A stretch of 64,000 nucleotides of DNA from Streptomyces sp. NBC_00704 (GTDB lineage: Bacteria > Actinomycetota > Actinomycetes > Streptomycetales > Streptomycetaceae), in contig NZ_CP109000.1 of NCBI RefSeq assembly GCF_036226605.1, forward strand, positions 6,506,501-6,570,500, given 5' to 3'. Each line of letters begins with the position of its first letter. Position 1 is the first letter of the stretch. The notes beneath the pieces were generated by a model. It did no database searches and had not been told where the DNA came from. It was given only the letters and a program-made list of their open reading frames with translations. Made by a program: the position numbers and the translations under genes. This document shows, piece after piece, positions 51,310 to 61,853 of this stretch.

Positions 51310-51516
51310 GAGGTGACGCCCTCGCGCGTGTTCACGAGCGTCGCCACCGTCAAGGCGCACGTCTCCAGGGCGCTGGCCAAGCTCGGCCTCGACAACCGGG
51401 TGCAGATCGCGTTGCTGGCCTACGACGCCGGCTCCTCGACGAGGGGGCGGACGGCGCCGGGGGCGGGCGAGGCGGGCCCGGCGGACACCTGCCGCGCACC
51501 CCGCCCCCCGGTGTGA
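51310..51516 (+). pseudogene. Remnant of a LuxR/NarL response regulator C-terminus
   Basis: VATVKAHVSRALAKLGLDNRVQIALLAYDAG is the recognition helix and last helix of a NarL-type response regulator. The scaffold before it (receiver domain and the L-T-x-R-E-x-E-V-L helix) is absent; the preceding codons are not homologous. The tail after DAG is GC-rich junk to a stop. I infer a 5'-deleted gene. The other part of this 488-bp gap (51142-51629) is G-rich and shows nothing more. Confidence 0.65.
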
Positions 51517-51629
51517 GACCCGCGCCGCGCAAGGGGCGGCGCATCCGGCCGGGCAGGTCCGGCGAGCGGCCCACCGTGCGGTTGCGCGACGCCGGGTCGG
51601 ACGGGCATCCCCCCGCTACGCCCCCGCAC

Positions 51630-52649
51630 TCACCCCGTCGGCGACGTCGCCGCCGGAATCTCCGCGAGGGCGACGGCCCTGCGTTCGCGCCGGGACACCT
51701 CGCACGCCTCCGCGATCCGCAGGGCCTGAAGGGCCTCGCGACCGTCGCACGGATTGGGGCGCGAACCCCTGACCACGTCCACGAAGGCGTTCAGCTCCGC
51801 CTCGTACGCGGGCCCGAAGCGTTCCAGGAAACCTGACCACGGCTTGTCCGCGGCCGGCGGGCCCGTGGGCTCGGTGGACGCGATCGGCGTGCGGTCGTCC
51901 AGACCCACGACGATCTGGTCCAGCTCCCCGGCCAGTTCCATCCGGACGTCGTAGCCCGCGCCGTTCAGCCGTGTCGCCGTCGCCGTGGCGAGCGCGCCGT
52001 CGTCGAGGGTGAGCAGCACGGCCGCCGTGTCGACGTCGCCCGCCTCGCGGAACATCGCGGGCCCGGCGTCGGACCCGGCGGCGTAGACGTCGGTCACCTC
52101 CCGCCCGGTCACCCAGCGCAGACAGTCGAAGTCGTGGATCAGCGCGTCCCGGTAGATCCCGCCGGACACCGGCAGCCAGGCCGCCGGTGGCGCCGACTCG
52201 TCGGACGTCAGCGCCCGGATCGTGTGCAGCCGGCCCAGCCGGCCCGAGCGCACCGCCTCCCGGGCGCCCGTGTACCCCGCGTCGAAGCGGCGCTGGAAGC
52301 CCATCTGAAGGATCGTTCCGGCGGTCTCGACCTCGGCGATCGCCTGTAAGGTCCCGGCCAGGTCGAGGGCGATGGGCTTCTCGCAGAAGACCGGCAGGCC
52401 CGAGCGTGCTGCCCGACCGATCAGTTCGGCGTGGGCCGAGGTCGCCGTCGTGATCACCACGGCGTCCACGCCCCACCGGAAGATCTCGTCGACCCCGGGC
52501 GCGGCCGTCTCGCCCAGGCGCAGCGCCAGCTCCTGCGCCCGCGCGTGGTTCGCGTCCGTCAGGATGAGGGATCCGACCTCGCGGTGACGGCTGAGTGTGT
52601 TCGCATGAATGGTGCCGATGCGGCCCGTCCCGATGACCCCGATGCGCAT
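51630..52649 (-). CDS. Gfo/Idh/MocA-family oxidoreductase (inositol 2-dehydrogenase-like)
   Basis: 339 aa. Rossmann motif GVIGTGRIGTIHANTL, the catalytic Lys in FCEKPIALD, QMGFQRRFDAGYTGAREAV, and IHDFDCLRWVTG with the H/D pair. The sequence is closest to inositol 2-dehydrogenase (IolG), which oxidises myo-inositol to scyllo-inosose with NAD; other polyol or sugar dehydrogenases of the family cannot be excluded. It diverges from the GntR regulator 101 bp away, which is the likely repressor. No other iol genes are present. Confidence 0.85.
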   Translation of the reverse strand: MRIGVIGTGRIGTIHANTLSRHREVGSLILTDANHARAQELALRLGETAAPGVDEIFRWGVDAVVITTATSAHAELIGRAARSGLPVFCEKPIALDLAGTLQAIAEVETAGTILQMGFQRRFDAGYTGAREAVRSGRLGRLHTIRALTSDESAPPAAWLPVSGGIYRDALIHDFDCLRWVTGREVTDVYAAGSDAGPAMFREAGDVDTAAVLLTLDDGALATATATRLNGAGYDVRMELAGELDQIVVGLDDRTPIASTEPTGPPAADKPWSGFLERFGPAYEAELNAFVDVVRGSRPNPCDGREALQALRIAEACEVSRRERRAVALAEIPAATSPTG

Positions 52650-52690
52650 GAGACCAAAGTGGCGGCACCGGGCGCACCTGTCAATGCGTA

Positions 52691-52735
52691 TGTCCGGACA
52701 ACCGAACTACACGACTTCCCGTCAACCGGTACCGG
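52691..52735. promoter_or_regulatory. Palindromes in the IolG-like/GntR gap
   Basis: TGTCCGGACA (52691-52700) and CCGGTACCGG (52726-52735), both perfect 10-bp palindromes, lie between the divergent genes. TACGCT at 52738-52743 is a candidate -10 for the GntR gene eight bases before its GTG, suggesting a leaderless message. Confidence 0.45.
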
Positions 52736-52750
52736 AGCTACGCTCGGGCC

Positions 52751-53515
52751 GTGCCGAAACCAGAAGTGGACCCGACCGTGCAGCTGGAACTACGTGTGGA
52801 CCGAACCTCCCCGGTGCCGTTGTACTTCCAGCTGGCGCAGCAGCTGGAGGCCGCGATCGAGCACGGATCGCTCACCCCCGGCAGCCTCCTGGGCAACGAG
52901 ATCGAGCTGGCGGCACGGCTCGGCCTGTCCCGGCCGACCGTCCGCCAGGCGATCCAGTCGCTGGTCGACAAGGGCCTGCTGGTGCGCCGCCGGGGCGTCG
53001 GCACGCAGGTCGTGCACAGCCAGGTCAAGCGCCCCCTGGAGCTGAGCAGCCTCTACGACGATCTGGAGGCGGCCGGCCAGCGGCCCGCGACGACGGTCCT
53101 GGTCAACACCGTGGTCCAGGCGTCCGCCGAGGTCGCGGCCGCGCTCGCGGTCGCCGAGGGCAGCGACGTCCACCGGGTGGAGCGGCTGCGGCTGGCGCAC
53201 GGCGAGCCGATGGCCTACCTGTGCAACCACCTGCCGTCCGGCCTGCTCGACCTCGACACCGACCAGTTGCAGGCCACCGGGCTGTACCGCCTGATGCGGA
53301 CCGCGGGCATCACCCTGCACAGCGCCCGCCAGTCGATCGGCGCGCGCGCCGCCACCCCCGCCGAGGCCGAGCGGCTCGCCGAGGTCGAGGGCGCCCCGCT
53401 GCTGACCATGCAGCGCACGACCTTCGACGACACGGGCCGCGCGGTCGAGTTCGGCGACCACATCTACCGTCCGACCCGCTACTCCTTCGAGTTCCAGCTG
53501 CTCGTCCGCCCCTGA
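52751..53515 (+). CDS. GntR-family regulator with UTRA domain
   Basis: 254 aa, HutC subfamily. The winged helix is at 20-85 (VPLYFQLAQQLEAAIEHGSL, IELAARLGLSRPTVRQAIQSL, GLLVRRRGVGTQVV). The UTRA ligand domain follows (VHRVERLRLAHGEPMAYLCNHLP, LTMQRTTFDDTGRAVEFGDHIYRPTRYSFEF). It likely represses the divergent oxidoreductase gene and is released by a sugar or polyol. GTG start at 52751. Confidence 0.92.
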   Translation: MPKPEVDPTVQLELRVDRTSPVPLYFQLAQQLEAAIEHGSLTPGSLLGNEIELAARLGLSRPTVRQAIQSLVDKGLLVRRRGVGTQVVHSQVKRPLELSSLYDDLEAAGQRPATTVLVNTVVQASAEVAAALAVAEGSDVHRVERLRLAHGEPMAYLCNHLPSGLLDLDTDQLQATGLYRLMRTAGITLHSARQSIGARAATPAEAERLAEVEGAPLLTMQRTTFDDTGRAVEFGDHIYRPTRYSFEFQLLVRP

Positions 53516-53953
53516 GGCCGCAGGACTTACGCGCCCGTCCCGGCCGACGGCCGCGACGGTCAACTTGTCCTGACAATCAGACGGCTTCAGTCGGCCGCAG
53601 GCGATCCGCCCGGACACCGCCCGCCGGGCCGCCGACGACGGGACGCTCCGGGCCATCGGTGACGGGACGCGCCGGGCCGCCTGTGACGATCGGCGCGCTG
53701 CCGGTGACCCGCCGGTGACGCCTCTCGGGCCCTGTCGAGCCGGACGACGCCGGCGAGCGGCACGGCGTCACCTCGGCACGCGCGCGGCACGGCGTCGCCC
53801 CGGCACGCGAAGGGCTCCGTCCGAAAGCGCAGGCGGGCGCGGTGGGAGCCGAACGGACCGCACGGGCGACGTGTGCGGCGCCGGCGTGGGCTTCGTCGCG
53901 TGCGCGTCGCCCCGCTCGGCACCCGGCACGGCGGTGAGGCAGAATCGGCGGCG
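53516..53953. other. Gene-free stretch with a 27-bp direct repeat
   Basis: 438 bp between the GntR and ROK genes. No frame looks like a protein. Two 27-bp copies, 53757-53783 and 53784-53810, starting GCGGCACGGCGTC, differ at three positions and lie head to tail. No hairpin terminator stands out. Confidence 0.55.
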
Positions 53954-55102
53954 ATGAGCACCTACGGCAACTTCAGCGCCCCCATCGGCTCCCGCCGCGC
54001 CCCCGCACTTCGCACGGTGGGCACGAGGGAGCGCCGCTCGCACCTCACCGCGCCCCGCGTGCCGACCGTCGGCATCGACATCGGCGGCACCAAGGTGATG
54101 GCGGGGGTCGTCGACGCCGACGGCAACATCCTGGAGAAGATCCGCACGGAGACCCCGGACAAGTCCAAGAGCCCGAAGGTCGTCGAGGACACGATCGCCG
54201 AACTCGTCCTGGACCTGTCCGACCGGCACGACGTGCACGCCGTGGGCATCGGCGCGGCCGGCTGGGTCGACGCCGACCGCAACCGCGTCCTGTTCGCCCC
54301 CCACCTGTCCTGGCGCAACGAGCCGCTGCGCGACCGGCTCACCGGCCGCCTGTCGGTGCCCGTCCTGGTCGACAACGACGCCAACACCGCGGCCTGGGCG
54401 GAATGGCGCTTCGGCGCGGGCCGCGGCGAGGACCACCTCGTCATGATCACGCTCGGCACCGGCATCGGCGGCGCCATCCTGGAGGACGGCCAGGTCAAGC
54501 GCGGCAAGTACGGCGTCGCCGGCGAGTTCGGCCATATGCAGGTCGTCCCCGGCGGCCACCGCTGCCCGTGCGGCAACCGCGGCTGCTGGGAGCAGTACAG
54601 CTCCGGCAACGCGCTGGTCAGGGAGGCGCGCGAGCTGGCCGCGGCCGACTCCCCGGTGGCCTACGGGATCATCGAGCACGTCAAGGGCAACATCGGCGAC
54701 ATCACCGGCCCGATGATCACCGAGCTGGCCCGCGAGGGCGACGCCATGTGCATCGAGCTGTTGCAGGACATCGGGCAGTGGCTCGGCGTCGGCATCGCCA
54801 ACCTGGCCGCCGCGCTCGACCCGTCCTGCTTCGTGATCGGCGGCGGCGTCTCGGCCGCCGACGACCTGCTGATCAGCCCCGCGCGCGACGCCTTCAAGCG
54901 CCAGCTCACCGGCCGCGGCTACCGTCCCGAGGCGCGGATCGTGCGCGCCCAGCTCGGCCCCGAGGCCGGCATGGTCGGGGCCGCGGACCTGGCCCGTCTG
55001 GTCGCCCGCCGCTTCCGGCGGGCCAAGCGGCGGCGCGTGGAGCGCTTCGAGCGCTTCGAACGGTTCACCGAGGCGGCCCGCCGCACCCAGGACACGGCCT
55101 GA
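53954..55102 (+). CDS. ROK-family glucokinase
   Basis: 382 aa. ATP-binding GIDIGGTKVMAGV (about residue 40), catalytic Asp in PVLVDNDANTAAWAEW, LGTGIGGAI, the zinc motif CPCGNRGCWEQYSSG near residue 200 with GEFGHMQV before it, and VIGGGVSAADDLL. It phosphorylates glucose or a related sugar; actinobacterial ROK kinases also act in carbon-catabolite control. The first 35 residues are a polar extension. The ATG at 53954 has no good ribosome binding site; CAGAAT ends nine bases before it. The C-terminus is highly basic (RRAKRRRVERFERFERF). Confidence 0.92.
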   Translation: MSTYGNFSAPIGSRRAPALRTVGTRERRSHLTAPRVPTVGIDIGGTKVMAGVVDADGNILEKIRTETPDKSKSPKVVEDTIAELVLDLSDRHDVHAVGIGAAGWVDADRNRVLFAPHLSWRNEPLRDRLTGRLSVPVLVDNDANTAAWAEWRFGAGRGEDHLVMITLGTGIGGAILEDGQVKRGKYGVAGEFGHMQVVPGGHRCPCGNRGCWEQYSSGNALVREARELAAADSPVAYGIIEHVKGNIGDITGPMITELAREGDAMCIELLQDIGQWLGVGIANLAAALDPSCFVIGGGVSAADDLLISPARDAFKRQLTGRGYRPEARIVRAQLGPEAGMVGAADLARLVARRFRRAKRRRVERFERFERFTEAARRTQDTA

Positions 55103-55170
55103 CGGCCCTGTCGTCCCGCCCCGGCGACGGCCTGACCGGCCGCACCGCCCCGTACCACCTCGGACCTCGC

Positions 55171-55764
55171 ATGACACCCTCGCTGCCCCACCAGGCCGCG
55201 TCCCCGGCCGAGCCCTCCCGCCCGCCGGAGGACCGTCGGCACGTGATCCGCCGCAGAGCGATCACCCTGCTGATCATCGTGCTGCTCATCGGCGTGCCCG
55301 CCGGCTATCTGGTGATCTCCGCCAACCAGAGCCGTGACAGCGGCAAGGACAAGGAGGAGAAGTACTCGGCGACCGGCCTGACCGAGGGCTGGCCCTCGAA
55401 GATCCAGCGCCGGCTGTACCAGGTGCCGATCCCGCATCCCTCGAACCAGGTCGCCTACTACGAGACGAACAACTGGAAGACCAGCCGTCTCTACGTCCAG
55501 TTCCAGACGACCCACCTGGGCCTCGACGAGTTCCTCGCGCACATCGGCGTCAGCCGCGCGGACCTGAAGAAGGGCGACATCGCCATCAGCGCCCGCGACC
55601 AGGAGATCACCGGCTGGAAGTTCTCCGGCCCCGGCTCCCGCCCCGGCGACTACTTCGGCCTCGTCCGCGGCCGGAAGAACCCCGACCCGACGCTGGACGT
55701 GGTGGTGAACACGGGCAACGCGACGTACCCCTTCGTCTATGTGGTCTCACGCACCGTCCCGTGA
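55171..55764 (+). CDS. Hypothetical single-pass membrane protein
   Basis: 197 aa, unrecognised. A cytoplasmic tail of about 28 residues, one helix (AITLLIIVLLIGVPAGYLVI), then an extracellular domain of about 145 residues: YSATGLTEGWPSKIQRRLYQ, NWKTSRLYVQFQTTHLGLDEFL, ITGWKFSGPGSRPGDYFGLV. The folded part has no Cys and no enzyme motif. It follows the ROK gene at 68 bp on the same strand. The stop lies within a 14-15 bp tandem repeat. Confidence 0.75.
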   Translation: MTPSLPHQAASPAEPSRPPEDRRHVIRRRAITLLIIVLLIGVPAGYLVISANQSRDSGKDKEEKYSATGLTEGWPSKIQRRLYQVPIPHPSNQVAYYETNNWKTSRLYVQFQTTHLGLDEFLAHIGVSRADLKKGDIAISARDQEITGWKFSGPGSRPGDYFGLVRGRKNPDPTLDVVVNTGNATYPFVYVVSRTVP

Positions 55765-55839
55765 CGGACGTCCCGTGACGCGACCTTCCGTGACAGACGT
55801 TCCCTGACGCGACGTCCCGTGACGCGACGTTCGGCCCGA
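55755..55839. repeat. 14-15 bp imperfect tandem repeat
   Basis: Six units near CGTCCCGTGACGCGA, beginning in the last codons of the hypothetical gene and continuing past its stop. The array contains several ACGTC half-sites. Nothing else is seen in the gap up to 56027. Confidence 0.75.
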
Positions 55840-56027
55840 CGTGGCGACGTGGCCCGCCCGCCGACGTGCCCGCCCGCCCGGCCGCCCGCCTGACCGGCGC
55901 GGCCGCGGCGAGGACCGCGCGGGCGTCCGGAGCGGGGACCGGCCGGCTGCCGGGGCCGATTGTCAGAGGCCGCCCGTAGAGTCGAAGACGACTGATCCGA
56001 CACACGGGCGGGAGGTGGACACAAGGC

Positions 56028-58867
<2,840 letters not shown>

Positions 58868-58868
<1 letters not shown>

Positions 58869-61648
58869 TGCCGGAGAACGAGAAGGAGAACGAGAAAGAG
58901 AACAAGAGGGAGAACAAGAGGGAGAACGAGAGCGAGCGGCTCCGGCGGCACGGAGCACTACCCGTCGCGCCCACCGAGACGACCGACTCGTCCGAGACAG
59001 CGGGCGAGCCGGACGCGGACGGGACCGGCGGGGACGAGACGGGCGGGGGCGGATCGGGTGCCGACTGGACCGGCGCGGAGGAGACCGGCGAGGGCTGGGC
59101 CGGCGCAGGCCGGTCGGCTGAAGACGGGACCGGCACGCACGGGATGCGACAGGGGCAGGAGTCCGGCAGCCCGGCCGACGAGGTGCGCCGTGCGCTGAGG
59201 GCGGCCCGGGAGCGCCGAGGGGAACCCCAGCCGAGCCGGACCGTGAAGGGGACGCAGGGGCAGTCGCCGGAGACACCCTCCGCAACGGAACGCACGTTGG
59301 CGCGGCCTCAGGGGCGCCGGGCAGACGGACCCTTGCCCGCGACCGGGGGGCGGCGCACCGACCCGTCGCCCGAGGACTCGGCGCCGAGCCCGGCCGACGC
59401 GGTGCGCGCGGCCCTGCGCCGCACGGCCGGCAACCCGGCGACACCTCCCACGGCTCCCACCCCGGCCGCCGCTTCCGCCCCGCAGACGCCGTCAACCGCC
59501 GGTTCCTCGTCCCTAGGTGCCCCGGGGCCCATCGCACCTGACCACACCGCAGACGGGCGCACGGCGTCGGAGGGGGACGACCGGCCCGCCGCGCCCGTCG
59601 TGTCCGCCGCGCCCACCTCGCCGTCCTCACGTGTCCCGGCCGGGCCGCGCCCCGGGGACGTCGCCCGCGAGGCGCTGCGCGCGGCCCGCGCGCAGGCCCG
59701 GCAGGGTGCGAAGGAGACGGAGGCGGGGGAGACGACGACGGAAACGGCGACGGAATCGACGACGGAAACGGCGACGGAAACACGGGAAACGGGCCGGGCG
59801 GGGGAACGGGCCGGACGTGAGCGCGAGGGCGCGCGCACCGGTCCCCGAATCCGCCCCCGTCCCCGCCCGGAGCGCGGCCTTGCGGGAGACCGCATCCAGG
59901 GGCAGGCCCCCGATCCGGTGGCCCGTGAACGCGCGCGTGCGGTGAGGGATGTGCTCGCGGGCGCGTTCCGGATGCCGACCGACGAGCCGGCCGAGCCGGA
60001 CACCGACGTGCCGTCCACGATCGCGGAGCCGGCTGACGGCTCTCCGGCCGCGGAAACGAGGGCGGCGATGCCGGGCGTCCCGACGAGCCCGCCCCCTCCT
60101 CACGTCACCGATCCGGTCGCGCCTTCACGCCCAGGACGTCCGCCGACTGCGTCCGGGGCGACCGCGGCGTCGGAGACCGTGCCTTCGGAGACCGCGCCTT
60201 CACCGACGCCGAGCTCATCCTCGCCGACTCCGACTCCGACTCCGACTCCGATGCCGACGCCGACGCCGAGTACGGCCCCGCCGACCGCAGCCCCGGCGAC
60301 CGCAGCCCAGGCTGCCTCGACCCCGTCAGTCATCCAGGGCAACGCCCCGGCCCGGCCCGTCGAGGCGGCTCGGGCGCCCCGTTCCATGGCCGCCCCCTCG
60401 CGGGACGGCGATCACCGCCGTACGTTCCCCGCGTTCCCGCCCCGCGCCGGCGGGGCCTTCGCCGAGACCTGGTGGGGCAACGCCTGGGTTGCGGCCCTGG
60501 AGGAGGGCGCCCTGGACGTCAAGCGGCTGGCTCGTGGACGCGGTTACGCCGAGCAGGGAAACGTGGACGCGATCACGGTCACCCCCGGGCTGGTCCTGGC
60601 GTACGTGCAGGGCAGCCGTCCGCGCCCCTACCGGGTGCAGGTCCGGCTGCGCACCCTGGGAGGCGACGCCTGGGAGCGTTTCCTGGACGCCGCCGTCGAG
60701 CGCCCCGGACACATCGCGGCGCTGCTCGACAAGGAGATGCCCGAGTCCCTCGCCGACTGCGGCGTGCCGCTGCTGCCCGGCCCCGGCGACCTGGAACCGC
60801 AGTGCAGTTGCCCCGACCGCGGTCACCCCTGCAAGCACGCGGCCGCCCTCTGCTACCAGACGGCGCGTCTCCTCGACGCGGACCCCTTCGTGCTGCTTCT
60901 GCTGCGCGGCCGCGGGGAACGCGAGGTGCTCGACGCGTTGTCGCGCCGCAACGCGGTCCGTGCGGCGCGGGCCGCGCAGGAGCAGGAGGGGCAACCGGAG
61001 CCCCTGGCGGGCGTGCGGGCGGCGGAAGTCCTCGCCGAACGCCGGCTCCCGCCCCTCCCGGCCCCGCTGCCCCCGCCGGCGCACCCCGAGCAGCCCCCGG
61101 CCTACCCGTCCGCCCCGAACGGGCCCGACGCCTTCGCCCTGGACCATCTCGCGACGGACGCGGCGGCCCGCGCGCACACGCTGCTGACCACCGGTCGCGA
61201 CCAGATCGGCGGACTGACGCTCTGGCAGGACGCGGTACGGCTCGCCGCCTCCCGCCCCGGTTCCGGGCTCACCGCCGCCACCCGGTCCCTCTACGCCTCC
61301 CTCGCCTCCGCCGCCGGCCGCACCCCCTCCGAGCTGGCGCGCGCGGTGGCCGCCTGGCGGCAGGGCGGTCCGGACGGGCTGACCGTCCTGGAGGAGACCT
61401 GGGATCCGCCGGCGGGCCGCTTCGACCGGGCCCGCCCGCTGCTGCTCGCCGCCGACCTGCCCGCCTTCCGCCCGCGTCGCAACCACCTCACCCACCCGCG
61501 CGGTCACGTCCAGCTCCGCTACGGACAGGACGGGCTGTGGTACGCGTACGAGTCGGAGCCGGGCGAGGACGACTGGTGGCCCAGAGGCACCCCCGACTCC
61601 GACCCGGTGGGCGCGCTCACCGGCCTCGGCGCCTCGGACGACCTCTGA
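58868..61648 (+). CDS. SWIM zinc-finger protein, partner of the SNF2 helicase
   Basis: 926 aa. Residues 1-510 are low-complexity. They begin with a Glu/Asn/Lys repeat, contain four copies of a short basic helix (PADEVRRALRAAR, PADAVRAALRR, GDVAREALRAAR and VARERARAVRDVL) and a Thr-Pro run. The folded region starts at about 515 (FPAFPPRAGGAFAETWWGNAWV). The SWIM motif is QCSCPDRGHPCKHAAALCY (about 644-662; C-x-C...C-x-H). The C-terminal part, to DDWWPRG near the end, is conserved in streptomycete SWIM proteins. Coupled to the helicase by GTGATG with GGAGGGAGG upstream. A DNA-binding adaptor role is inferred. Confidence 0.9.
60225..60273 (+). repeat. CCGACT microsatellite in the SWIM gene
   Basis: A run of CCGACT, CCGATG and CCGACG hexamers encodes Thr-Pro repeats in the disordered part of the SWIM protein. 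It probably varies in length. Confidence 0.75.
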
Positions 61649-61853
61649 GCCGCACGCCCCGGCCCCCAGACCCCGGCCCCGCCCCTCACACCACGGCCCC
61701 TACACCCCGGCCCGGCCCCTCACACCATCGCCCCCACACCCCGGCCCGCACGCACCCCTGCACCCCCGCACGCACTCCGCGGCCCGGGGTGGGCCCCTCC
61801 TGCCAGGATGCTCCTGGTCGGTGTGGCCCCACCCCGGGCTGTGCGACGGCCGG
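61649..61853. other. C-rich gap without a gene
   Basis: 205 bp after the SWIM gene, mostly CCCC runs with A and T, few G on this strand, including two similar CACACC..CCCCGGCCC segments. The opposite strand is G-rich. No hairpin terminator or frame was recognised. Confidence 0.55.
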
